A DNA stretch of 64,000 nt from Herbaspirillum sp. ST 5-3. GTDB lineage: Bacteria > Pseudomonadota > Gammaproteobacteria > Burkholderiales > Burkholderiaceae_D. The translations under genes and the position numbers were made by a program. Location: NCBI RefSeq assembly GCF_004804275.1, contig NZ_STGI01000017.1, positions 50,165 through 114,164 on the forward strand, in the 5' to 3' direction. The notes under the pieces were generated by a model. The model was not told the origin of the DNA, did not search any database, and was given only the letters and a program-made list of their open reading frames with translations. How positions within the stretch are numbered: the first letter of the stretch is position 1; every line of letters starts with the position of its first letter. Of the stretch, positions 35,411 through 42,958 are shown piece by piece.

Positions 35411-35562
35411 GCTCGCTCCTTGCTGACGTGGATGACGGTGATGCCGCAGGGCTGGTCGAAGCGCTTTTCAGCGGCGGCGTGGACGCTGGCGCTGGTCTTG
35501 CCGAGCGCGTAGAAGGTAGTGGAGCTGGTAGAGGTGCGTACCGTGACGCGGAAGGCTTTCAT
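35401..35562 (-). CDS. Phage hypothetical protein (53 residues)
   Basis: ATG with GGAGG site. Reads MKAFRVTVRTSTSSTTFYAL then a short helix (ASVHAAAEKRF) and CGITVIHVSKE: a beta-alpha-beta pattern. Fits the gap between its neighbours with overlaps of 10 and 4 bases. Confidence 0.68.
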   Translation of the reverse strand: MKAFRVTVRTSTSSTTFYALGKTSASVHAAAEKRFDQPCGITVIHVSKERACH

Positions 35563-35861
35563 TTGGCCTCCGGTGCAACGCGCTCGTCGACAAGGCGAAT
35601 CTCAAGGGTCTCTGCAGCGCGTTGTGCGTCCACCACAGGAATATCGAGGGCGGCGTGACCGATCCAGAGAGTTGCGTCGCCTCCATCATCGAAGAGGACG
35701 CGGCACTCGTCGGCCGGCGCCACACCGAGGTACGCGATCATCTTGCCGTTTTGCTTGGTGAACAGAGAAGCGCTGAGACTGCGCTGGCTTCCCTGGTAGA
35801 CGGACACTCGAATATGGGCGCTTCGAATAATGCTGGGCAGGGTGATGGAATCCGCGCTCAT
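35559..35861 (-). CDS. Phage hypothetical protein
   Basis: 100 residues, beta-rich, no motif recognised (SLFTKQNGKMIAYLGVAPADECRVLFDD). ATGA overlaps on both sides. Confidence 0.63.
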   Translation of the reverse strand: MSADSITLPSIIRSAHIRVSVYQGSQRSLSASLFTKQNGKMIAYLGVAPADECRVLFDDGGDATLWIGHAALDIPVVDAQRAAETLEIRLVDERVAPEAK

Positions 35862-36121
35862 GCGAAACCTCTCGCCGCGCCGAGTCCAGCCGCGCGAAGG
35901 GCATTTTTGAAGCTGATCGCGTTGATCAGGCGGGTTTCCGTGGTGAGCGCGATCGCGTCGGACGGGACCGGCGTGCCGATCGTCCAGTTGTCGATGACGC
36001 GGCGCTTGCCGTAGTGGGAAGCCAGTATCTGGGCATTGCGGGAATTTCCGCAGCCCTGCGGGCCGGTAATGATGACGGTCCCGGCCGGGACAAGGTACTT
36101 CTGCTGCTTGCCAGTTTCCAT
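35858..36121 (-). CDS. Phage hypothetical protein with Walker A-like motif lacking Lys; first gene of the leftward operon
   Basis: 87 residues from the ATG with GGAG. The segment ITGPQGCGNSRNAQ looks like a P-loop (GxxGxGKS) in which Lys is Asn, so normal ATP hydrolysis is unlikely. Domain ends after about 85 residues, too short for a full ATPase. It is the first gene behind the promoter/operator at 36157-36199. Confidence 0.65.
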   Translation of the reverse strand: METGKQQKYLVPAGTVIITGPQGCGNSRNAQILASHYGKRRVIDNWTIGTPVPSDAIALTTETRLINAISFKNALRAAGLGAARGFA

Positions 36122-36156
36122 CTTGCGCTCCGTCAATAAAGGTTACGACGAAGCAA

Positions 36157-36185
36157 AGATTACCAAACGGTAATTTTCAAGTCAA
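36157..36185 (-). promoter_or_regulatory. Early leftward promoter (PL-like)
   Basis: On the minus strand TTGACT (36180-36185) and TAATCT (36157-36162) are spaced exactly 17 bases. One operator covers the spacer/-10 and a second lies just upstream of the -35. Confidence 0.85.
36159..36174. promoter_or_regulatory. Repressor operator OL1 (ATTACCAAACGGTAAT)
   Basis: ATTACC-N4-GGTAAT dyad over the -10 and spacer of the leftward promoter; same motif as 36184-36199 and 37776-37791. Confidence 0.85.
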
Positions 36186-36199
36186 TACCGTTTGGTAAT
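36184..36199. promoter_or_regulatory. Repressor operator OL2 (AATACCGTTTGGTAAT)
   Basis: Inverted copy of the same dyad, centre 25 bases from OL1, touching the -35 element. The 25-base spacing puts both sites on nearly the same DNA face. Confidence 0.82.
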
Positions 36200-36412
36200 T
36201 TAATGCGCAAAATGTTTGCGCTGCTTTGCGTCCGGCGACGGAAAGGGCGATTTTTCGGCTTTTTTCTGACGAGCTAGGCGGTTCTTCCGCCGGGGTAGCG
36301 ACTATTAAGTCGCCGGCGTGATGGTGGAAAGCGGGCTAGATGGGTATTGCGTACTGCGACCTGGGGCAGTCGGGAGCTATTGAAAAGTAGCAGAGCCTAG
36401 CTTAATAAATAA
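36200..36412. other. Non-coding gap upstream of the leftward promoter
   Basis: Together with the promoter region about 290 bases without a gene. Holds small GC-rich hairpins (for example GGCGGTTCTTCCGCC around 36278-36292) but no recognised element. Confidence 0.4.
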
Positions 36413-37159
36413 TTACTTTGGCCAGTCAAGGTGTTCTGTTTGGAAGGTCATGACGCGGTTGCCGTCTTGGTAGAACTGGGCTTCAATGCGTACTGTACCT
36501 GCACGCTTGATTGCGCTAATCAACGTTGCTTTTGGCTTGAGAAACAATGCATCTCTACTATGATCGGCGGGGGGGTTGGCAGAGTAGCGTACCGGTTTGC
36601 CGTCGTCAAACTTGATGCTGACCGAACAGCCATCATAGCTGTTACACAGGAAGTGCCCTTTATCGACCATCAATATGACATCGGTGCCGGTGCGCGGGTG
36701 CTTTCTAAGTAAAAGTGTGGCGAATGATCCACCGTTGTAGGGAAAACGGAATGAGAGACGCTCGTTCGCGGTGACGGCGGCTGTTTGTGCCAGCTTCCCT
36801 GACATCTCGTCTTGATATGTTTGGTAGTCCCACTGGCTTAGACGCTTGAACGGCTCTGGAGGCGTCGCGGTAGGGCTTTTCGCGTCATGGGGCGCAGATG
36901 CAGTCTTGCCGTCGGTAACGGCTGTTGCCGTCTGAGGACTAGTGGTGTGCGCTGCAGTAAAAGTGGGCGTTGGCGATTGCACATTGCCGCTCGGTGTCGG
37001 CAGGATATTAAAAATTATAAAGAGGGCAACGATGGAAATGCCAGCAGCGGTTGTGGGACTAATTCCATTTTTCACTGGCTTCCGTGCGCCGCAGTGCGGG
37101 CAATTCGTTGCCTCGGAGCTTGTCTCTTTACCGCATTCTCGACAGTTTCCCATGGACAT
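36413..37159 (-). CDS. Zinc-ribbon membrane protein, likely lysogenic-conversion gene
   Basis: 248 residues. N-terminal zinc ribbon with Cys6, Cys9, Cys20, Cys23 (CRECG, CPHCG), one membrane helix (about 37-53), a Pro/Thr/Ser-rich linker (about 55-105) and a C-terminal globular beta domain (GTDVILMVDKGHFLCN, RYSANPPADHSRDALFLKP). It lies between the repressor and the early operon, has its own AT-rich upstream region and looks lower in GC than its neighbours. Place and build suggest expression in the lysogen, for example for superinfection exclusion. No direct evidence of function. Confidence 0.75.
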   Translation of the reverse strand: MSMGNCRECGKETSSEATNCPHCGARKPVKNGISPTTAAGISIVALFIIFNILPTPSGNVQSPTPTFTAAHTTSPQTATAVTDGKTASAPHDAKSPTATPPEPFKRLSQWDYQTYQDEMSGKLAQTAAVTANERLSFRFPYNGGSFATLLLRKHPRTGTDVILMVDKGHFLCNSYDGCSVSIKFDDGKPVRYSANPPADHSRDALFLKPKATLISAIKRAGTVRIEAQFYQDGNRVMTFQTEHLDWPK

Positions 37160-37278
37160 GGTGGTCTTCAAGGCTTAAAAATTTCCATTAAATCGTATAC
37201 GGCTTAGAGCTGCCTCCCATATGCATGGCATTTCTTGCGGGAAAATAATTTATTATCATATTCATTGGCATATCGCGA

Positions 37279-37713
37279 CTACGAAGAGCCAAAGCTTTGT
37301 TTTTGGCCTGTAATCTGCGTTGTAGATAAGGTGATCGCCCGGGTCTCTAATTTGCTACTTTCTTGCTCCGCTGCAGTGCCGGCCTCATGCCGTGTGACGG
37401 TGAGGCCATAGCTCTCGATCATGGTTATTACGGCTCCCTGCTGTTTGGGAGTTAACAGGTCGAATGCGCGTGCCACCTCCCTTGCCTGCGTCGATGCCGA
37501 GATTGGTGCCATGTCGCCGTCTAGCCAGTACGCGGGAAGTCCACATTTCTTCTCAAGCTTCCGAGCTTTTTTCTCGCCAAATGACTTGTCTCTGAGCAGG
37601 GCGGAAACTTCCCCTTGATTCTCATTGGTTTGCTCAATGAATTGGGCCTGTGATCCGTACCGTTCCTGGATAAGTTGGGCAAGCCGGGCGCGACGAATGT
37701 CTTGAATGTCCAT
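37279..37713 (-). CDS. Prophage repressor (CI-like, helix-turn-helix, no protease domain)
   Basis: 144 residues from the ATG at 37713; a GTG at 37755 would add 14 residues. The N-terminal HTH (RRARLAQLIQERYGSQAQFIEQTNENQGEVSALLRDKS, then FGEKKARKLEKKCGLP) is typical of phage repressors. The second half (LTPKQQGAVITMIESYGL) may dimerise. There is no S24 Ser-Lys protease domain, so self-cleavage after DNA damage is not expected and induction must work another way. It is divergent from the Cro-like gene, with an operator between. Confidence 0.85.
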   Translation of the reverse strand: MDIQDIRRARLAQLIQERYGSQAQFIEQTNENQGEVSALLRDKSFGEKKARKLEKKCGLPAYWLDGDMAPISASTQAREVARAFDLLTPKQQGAVITMIESYGLTVTRHEAGTAAEQESSKLETRAITLSTTQITGQKQSFGSS

Positions 37714-37764
37714 ATAGGGCCGAGTGTGCCGCTTAACTTTCGATATCTGAATCACTAAAAGGTA

Positions 37765-37793
37765 TTGACCGGCGAATTACCATTTGGTAATGT
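37765..37793 (+). promoter_or_regulatory. Early rightward promoter (PR-like)
   Basis: TTGACC (37765-37770), 17-base spacer, TAATGT (37788-37793). The expected start falls at about 37800, which is the A of the next ATG. Confidence 0.82.
37776..37791. promoter_or_regulatory. Repressor operator OR (ATTACCATTTGGTAAT)
   Basis: Perfect ATTACC-N4-GGTAAT dyad lying between the -35 and -10 of the rightward promoter. Confidence 0.87.
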
Positions 37794-37799
37794 AGCCGA

Positions 37800-38123
37800 A
37801 TGGAAACCCTTCGCATCTACTTAAATTCCCTCCGAAAAGAGCAGCGGACACGCTATGTAACAGCCTGTGGAACCACAGAGGGCTATTTGCGCAAAGCAAT
37901 CAGCATTAACCAGCAGATCGGCGCGGATCTATGTATCGCACTTGAACGAGAGTCGAGTGGCGCGGTGCCATGCGAGTCGCTGCGTCCGGACGTTGACTGG
38001 GCCTATATCCGCGCGTCGCGCAATGTGCCGCAAGAGAATGCATTGGCAGGGCAGTTCGCCATGCAAGGCATTTACGGCGATGCCGAGACGCAATCCACGT
38101 CTACCGAGCAGGAGGCCGCATGA
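37800..38123 (+). CDS. Cro/YdaS-like regulator
   Basis: 107 residues. An HTH-like part (TACGTTEGYLRKAISINQQIG) is followed by CIALERESSGAVPCESLRPDVDW, the hallmark of the YdaS family that takes the Cro position in many prophages. No ribosome site precedes the ATG and the predicted transcript start is at the ATG, so the message may be leaderless. Confidence 0.85.
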   Translation: METLRIYLNSLRKEQRTRYVTACGTTEGYLRKAISINQQIGADLCIALERESSGAVPCESLRPDVDWAYIRASRNVPQENALAGQFAMQGIYGDAETQSTSTEQEAA

Positions 38124-38157
38124 ACGCCTGGTCAGCTCCTTCCGCTGCATAAATCCC

Positions 38158-38778
38158 ATGAAGCCGACGGTTGATAACTTTTGGACCCATGAGGGCAGGA
38201 TGCCGAGCCCAGAGAAGCGCGGCGAGATTACCCGCGATCTGCAGAGCTTGCGGAACCAGCTGTTCCCATCGCGCTGGCCGGCACTGATTTCGAAGCATTG
38301 GGAATACCTGTGCTTCTGTGATGAGTGCGAAACGGTGCGTGACGCCGGCATCTGCTGGTATGGCCATGCCCGTGGTTGCCCGGTCCATTCGCTGACCATA
38401 TGGCAGTGCCAGGGCTGCCTCGCCGACGAGATCGTCCACGACTGCCAGTGCGGACCAGCGGCTATTTCGATTTCGCCCGCAAGTAGAGCTTCTGAATTTG
38501 AGCTTGGTAGTTGGGAGGGATTTCCCGGGCGGCTGAGAATCGCCTTTTGGGATCGGGTACCAGGGCCTCTGCGTCCAGTATTAGGACGAACCATTGATGC
38601 GGTGCGGCGTGGTGTCGGGTTTCCCCCTCCACTTGATAGGCAATCAAGGCATCTCTGCCTCCCGCGACGCGCACGTATGCCTGTGGCTCGAACAGAGTCA
38701 CCTGACTCCGCTGCATCCGCTGGACCAATTTCCGTTGTTCGATGGCTTCGATCAGCCATGAAGCGTCGCCGCTCATAG
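38158..38778 (+). CDS. Cys-rich phage hypothetical protein (3' part doubtful)
   Basis: 206-residue frame. The first ~100 residues look real: CFCDECETVRD, CWYGHARGCPVHSL and WQCQGCLADEIVHDCQCG suggest a zinc-binding protein. The second half overlaps, on the opposite strand, a better-looking gene (38462-38776) and reads like its shadow. Either the true gene ended near 38460 and lost its stop, or the two genes overlap antisense. No clear ribosome site; an ATG at 38200 is another start. Confidence 0.5.
   Translation: MKPTVDNFWTHEGRMPSPEKRGEITRDLQSLRNQLFPSRWPALISKHWEYLCFCDECETVRDAGICWYGHARGCPVHSLTIWQCQGCLADEIVHDCQCGPAAISISPASRASEFELGSWEGFPGRLRIAFWDRVPGPLRPVLGRTIDAVRRGVGFPPPLDRQSRHLCLPRRARMPVARTESPDSAASAGPISVVRWLRSAMKRRRS
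38462..38776 (-). CDS. Phage hypothetical protein antisense to its neighbour
   Basis: 104 residues with an AAGGA site. Composition looks like a true protein (LFEPQAYVRVAGGRDALIAYQVEGE, QWFVLILDAEALVP, IPPNYQAQIQKLY). It lies wholly inside the 3' half of the rightward frame. Being leftward among rightward genes, it may be expressed in the lysogen. Confidence 0.6.
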   Translation of the reverse strand: MSGDASWLIEAIEQRKLVQRMQRSQVTLFEPQAYVRVAGGRDALIAYQVEGETRHHAAPHQWFVLILDAEALVPDPKRRFSAAREIPPNYQAQIQKLYLRAKSK

Positions 38779-38923
38779 GGGGTTCCTTTGTTCTTTATTG
38801 ATGTTGGGGAACTGAAATTTAGCACGTTGGGACTCCCGCCCGTTTTGATGTTGTTGTTTGTTTGAAGTCAAGAATAGCTGTCTGGCAATTTATGCGCGAC
38901 GGCCAAAGAAAGAGAGGTTTACC

Positions 38924-39427
38924 GTGACCCTGCGTTATTCACCGATGAATCAGCACGATGCCTTGTACATGACCGCCCGCAAATATCCGGGTGGCCTTGA
39001 GGCGCTTTCGCAGCGCATGAATATGTCGGTCAACGTGCTGCGCAACAAGCTGCGGCCGAGTATTGGCACGCACCACGTCACCAATGAAGAGGAGTCTCTG
39101 ATCATGGAGTTGTGCGAGGAGGCGAAGGTGGAGGACGCGCTGCTTCCCCTGCATGCGAAGAACTGGCGGCACCGGATGATCGCCATCGCATTGCCGACGG
39201 TTGATCACCTGTCGGACGAGGATCTGACGCACTCGCTGTGCCGGGCAGTGAAGGAATTCAGCGACCTGGCGGCGACGACGTCGATGTCCCTCGCCGATGG
39301 AAAGGTGACAGCCGCCGAGCTGGATCAGATGGAGCGTGAAGCGCAAGAAGCGCTGGCTGCGGTCGCGGAGCTGCGCGATCGGATGCGTGCACGCGCCGCC
39401 GAAAACGGATGCATGGTCCAGTCCTGA
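38924..39427 (+). CDS. Phage CII-family regulatory protein
   Basis: 167 residues from a GTG with an AGAGG site; an ATG 7 codons on lacks one. ALYMTARKYPGGLEALSQRMNMSVNVLRNKLRP is the DNA-binding part of the CII (CP76) family, followed by HHVTNEEESLIMELCEEAKVEDAL and a C-terminal coiled coil. Family members act in the choice between lysis and lysogeny. Located, as expected, after the Cro-like gene. Confidence 0.85.
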   Translation: MTLRYSPMNQHDALYMTARKYPGGLEALSQRMNMSVNVLRNKLRPSIGTHHVTNEEESLIMELCEEAKVEDALLPLHAKNWRHRMIAIALPTVDHLSDEDLTHSLCRAVKEFSDLAATTSMSLADGKVTAAELDQMEREAQEALAAVAELRDRMRARAAENGCMVQS

Positions 39428-39484
39428 GTTGCCGCCTGGCTGACGCACGACGATCTGACTAACAAGAACGACCTGGGAGAAACA

Positions 39485-39913
39485 ATGGCAAAGCTCAATG
39501 CAATGGCGCCGGATAGCGCCGGATTCAAGGTGCTGATGCGCCTTTATCAATTGGGTGGCAAGGCGACGATCGCGCAGCTGGTCGATGCCTTGTGGACGGA
39601 ATTCAGATCAACGCCGCGTTTTCATCAGATTGCGTCCAAGCCGTTGCTCGAGCGCGGCCTCGCGCATCTGGCGAAACGCAAGACGGGTGAAACGCTGGAG
39701 ATCACGAAAGAGGGGCGTCTGCTGGTGGAGCGATACCAGAGTCTGTTGCCAAGGCCGCGCACCGGAACCGCAACGCCGCCGGCGCTCGATGTGAAGAAGC
39801 ACCTCAGTTTCGGACAGGGGCGACCTGGTGCGCTGGATTATCGGAATATGCCGTCGGTGATGGGTGGTGAGCGCGTGCCTTTTCGTCGTGACGAAGAGGA
39901 GAAGGCAGCGTGA
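39485..39913 (+). CDS. Phage winged-helix hypothetical protein
   Basis: 142 residues with GGGAG site. Winged-helix pattern (FKVLMRLYQLGGKATIAQLVDALW ... ASKPLLERGLAHLAKRKTGETLEITKEGRLLVERY), then a Pro-rich tail. May assist the primase-helicase, whose GTG start overlaps its stop. Confidence 0.72.
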   Translation: MAKLNAMAPDSAGFKVLMRLYQLGGKATIAQLVDALWTEFRSTPRFHQIASKPLLERGLAHLAKRKTGETLEITKEGRLLVERYQSLLPRPRTGTATPPALDVKKHLSFGQGRPGALDYRNMPSVMGGERVPFRRDEEEKAA

Positions 39914-42342
39914 CATTTGACGCGAGTGCAATTCCGCAGGAGCTGAAAGATCGGCCGCAATGGCTGATCTGGCGCTTCGAGGTTAATCCGAAAAAGCCGG
40001 ACGGAAAAAAGCTCAAAGTCCCGTATTACGCAGGCGGCGGCAAGCGTTGGGGCGTGCAGGGCGATGACAAGGACAGGGCCAAGCTGGTGACGCTTGATGT
40101 GGCGATCGCAGCGATGGTAGAAAAGGGATTCACCGGTGTCGGCTTTGCCTTTTTGCCCGGCGATGGCTTGATTGGCATCGATATCGACAAGTGTATTGAC
40201 CTCAACACCGGGGAGATCTCGCCGACGGCCGATGAGCTCATTCAATCCTGCTTGTCCTATACCGAGTATTCGCCTTCGGGCTCCGGTGTTCACATCATTG
40301 TGTCGGGGCAGACCGATACCTTCAAGTCGGACAAGATCGGTCTTGAGGTGTTCTGTAGCAGCCAATTCTTTACCTTCACCGGGCAACCGTATGGAGGCCT
40401 TCCGTTGGTTGTCACACCGATTGCGGCCGCAACACTTGATCGCATGCGTGACCTGGTGATGAAGGCACGTAGCAGTACGCCGCCAGCGCAATCCGGGCCA
40501 CACTCCGGGCCTCGGACGCGCACGCCGTTTGAAGAGCGCGCACGGATCATGTCGGCGCTGACCGCTATTCCTCCGGATGAATACGCGATCTGGATCAAGG
40601 TCGGAATGGCGCTATACACGTCCTTTGGGGAATCAGGGTTTTCGGTCTGGGACGACTGGTCGAGCACATCTGGAAAGTACGGCGGGGCCAGCGATCTGGA
40701 AACGCACTGGAAGTCATTCAAGGCACGCGGCGTCTCGGTCACTGCCGGCGCCATATTCGGGCTGGCCAAGGATCACAACTGGCGGCCGCCGCGTCAGGCG
40801 GCGGAGCGGCCTGTGCCGCGTCCAAAGTCCCCTGCCCCTGAGAGAGAAGCGCGGTCGCCGGTCGGTGCGGCGGGTGATGGCGTCGCGGGCGGACCGACTG
40901 ATCCGGCCGCCGCTGACCAAACCCCGGCCCCCGAGAGCGAAGAAGTGCCGGGGGGTGACGGCCCCGGCGTTCCTGCATGGGTGGGGGAGGGGCCAGATCA
41001 TGACGCCGAGTTCCTTGATGACGATGGCGGCGATGGTAAGAGCAAGAACAAGCGACGTGGCGCCGCCTTCTGGGCTGCGGTCGACCACTTGCTGGAACAT
41101 TTTGTCTTGCTTTATGGGACCAATACGGCGTGGGATGGCGTCAACAGACTCCAGATCAAGATCACGGATCTGCGCTACGCATATGGCAGCGACGCGGTGA
41201 AGTTCTGGCTTGGGAATGGTGATCGCCGGATGATCAACTTCAACCGCCTGGTATTCGATCCGACGCGTGCGGTGGATGATCCGACTGTCGTGAATCTCTA
41301 CAACGGCTTTGCCGTGGAGCCGAAGGTGGCGCCGTACGACAAGATCCTCGACCTGCTTCTGCATTTGTGCGACGGCAATGAAGATCTGTTCTTCTGGCTA
41401 TTGCGGTGGATCGCATATCCGCTGCGTCACCCTGGCGCAAAGATGGCGTCGTCCGTGATCATGCACGGCGATGAGGGCTCAGGAAAAAACCTGTTCTGGG
41501 AGCATGTGGTGCGCTCGATGTATGGGGAGTATGGCGGCGTGATCACGAACGCCGAGATCGAGAGCCAGTTCAATGAGTGGGCATCCATGAAGCTGCTGCT
41601 GATCTGCGATGAGGTGGTCACGCGCAACGAGCTCAAGCAACTGAAGGGCAAGCTAAAGTCGATGATCTCCGGCAAAGAGATCCGGATCAATCCCAAGAAT
41701 CTACCGGGTCGGGACGAAGCAAATCACGTCAATTTCATTTTTCTTTCAAATGAGCTGCAGCCGCTCGCCCTGGATAAAACAGACCGTCGGTATTTGGTTG
41801 TCTGGACACCACCCAAGAAGGATGCGGACTACTACCGGGCAGTTGCAGAACAGGCGGAGAGTGGTGGCATTCAAGGGTTCTACAACTTCCTCATGAATGA
41901 GCTGGACATGGGGGACTTCAATCCGCACACGAAGCCGATTGATACGCAGGCCAAGCGCAATTTGATCACGCTCGGCCTTTCCGCGCCTGAGCGGTTCTAT
42001 CTCGAATGGAAAGAGGGTTTGATTCCCTTGCCCTTTGTCTGTTGCTCGGCGATGCAGCTCTATCAGGGTTTTCAGCGATGGTGCCACTTGAATGGTGAAC
42101 GCTTCCCGCCGTCGCAAACGATCTTTGGCGGTGCCGTCGAACGCATGGCGGCAGGAGAGGTTGTTCGCAAGCTGGTCAAGTATGAACTCGGCGCCAGCGC
42201 TGCCAAACAGCGAACGGCATACATTGTCGCGCAGCCGCCTGAAGGGAAGACGCTTTCCGAGTGGGTAGAAGGCGGCTCATCGCTGTTCGAGAAGGACCTG
42301 AAGAAGTACCGGCATGTGTACGACCAGGTGGAGGTCGAGTAG
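39910..42342 (+). CDS. Phage primase-helicase (DNA replication protein)
   Basis: 810 residues. N-terminal primase-polymerase-like domain (DRPQWLIWRF, then GIDIDKCID with Asp91 and Asp93, YSPSGSGVHII), a PriCT-like part around 210-300 and a low-complexity Pro/Gly/Asp linker (~300-380). The C-terminal helicase has Walker A GDEGSGKN (520-527), Walker B LLLICDEV and the arginine finger region DKTDRRYLV. It would prime and unwind at the phage origin. GTG start overlaps the upstream stop. Confidence 0.87.
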   Translation: MTFDASAIPQELKDRPQWLIWRFEVNPKKPDGKKLKVPYYAGGGKRWGVQGDDKDRAKLVTLDVAIAAMVEKGFTGVGFAFLPGDGLIGIDIDKCIDLNTGEISPTADELIQSCLSYTEYSPSGSGVHIIVSGQTDTFKSDKIGLEVFCSSQFFTFTGQPYGGLPLVVTPIAAATLDRMRDLVMKARSSTPPAQSGPHSGPRTRTPFEERARIMSALTAIPPDEYAIWIKVGMALYTSFGESGFSVWDDWSSTSGKYGGASDLETHWKSFKARGVSVTAGAIFGLAKDHNWRPPRQAAERPVPRPKSPAPEREARSPVGAAGDGVAGGPTDPAAADQTPAPESEEVPGGDGPGVPAWVGEGPDHDAEFLDDDGGDGKSKNKRRGAAFWAAVDHLLEHFVLLYGTNTAWDGVNRLQIKITDLRYAYGSDAVKFWLGNGDRRMINFNRLVFDPTRAVDDPTVVNLYNGFAVEPKVAPYDKILDLLLHLCDGNEDLFFWLLRWIAYPLRHPGAKMASSVIMHGDEGSGKNLFWEHVVRSMYGEYGGVITNAEIESQFNEWASMKLLLICDEVVTRNELKQLKGKLKSMISGKEIRINPKNLPGRDEANHVNFIFLSNELQPLALDKTDRRYLVVWTPPKKDADYYRAVAEQAESGGIQGFYNFLMNELDMGDFNPHTKPIDTQAKRNLITLGLSAPERFYLEWKEGLIPLPFVCCSAMQLYQGFQRWCHLNGERFPPSQTIFGGAVERMAAGEVVRKLVKYELGASAAKQRTAYIVAQPPEGKTLSEWVEGGSSLFEKDLKKYRHVYDQVEVE

Positions 42343-42583
42343 CTGTTCACCTATTCACATGACTGTTCACACGGGAAACCCGCATGAAATATGGATATGT
42401 GAATGGTGTGAATAGTGTTAACGGTTTTTTCTCGCTTCCATGTGCGCGTGTGCGCGTGAGCAATAAGACGATTGCTTTTCTCTCACAGATCTACTTTTTA
42501 ACTATTCACACTGTTAATACTGTTCACAAGCTAATAAGGATAAGGCTTACAGATGTGAATACCTATGTGAAGGGTGTGAATAG
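42343..42583. repeat. Cluster of ten iteron-like octamers, candidate replication origin
   Basis: CTRTTCAC-type octamers at 42343, 42351, 42363, 42502 and 42520, and their complement GTGAATRG-like at 42399, 42408, 42555, 42567 and 42576, all within 241 bases directly after the primase-helicase gene. An AT-rich stretch (about 42475-42545) lies between the groups. Layout fits an iteron origin; an operator array is the other option. Confidence 0.65.
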
Positions 42584-42958
42584 ATGAGTGCAAGAAAAGA
42601 ATTCAGGCAAAAAATGCCAGAGATGGCGGCATTTGTTGAGAGCCTTTGTCGGGAGTTCGGTGACGATGCGATCTGGAAGCAGGTCGAGAAAGGGTTCGCT
42701 GGCGAGTCTACGTTCTTCGCGCGCGAGAACGGCGTCCTTGCGGGGACGAGAGATACCGGATCCGTGGCAGTGGCGCGATGGGATGAGCAGGGCATAGCAA
42801 GGCTGTATCCGGCGTCCTGGATCATCGAGGCGCGAGCGTTGGCAAACCGGCGCGGCATCGAGATCAAGCCGTGCAATCCGGATATCTGGCTGGATGACGA
42901 GCGTGAGGCTGAGCAGCTTCGGGACATGATTGCATCATTGAAAGGTAGGGCGAAATGA
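42584..42958 (+). CDS. Phage hypothetical protein
   Basis: 124 residues. ARKEFRQKMPEMAAFVESLCREFGDDAIW start, SWIIEARALANRRGIEIKP near the end. ATGA overlap with the next gene. Not recognised. Confidence 0.68.
   Translation: MSARKEFRQKMPEMAAFVESLCREFGDDAIWKQVEKGFAGESTFFARENGVLAGTRDTGSVAVARWDEQGIARLYPASWIIEARALANRRGIEIKPCNPDIWLDDEREAEQLRDMIASLKGRAK

Noticed and set aside
42384..42587. 67-residue frame after the primase-helicase
   Set aside because: Its Val-Asn-rich repeats come from the iteron-like octamers; no ribosome site. Treated as origin/regulatory DNA.
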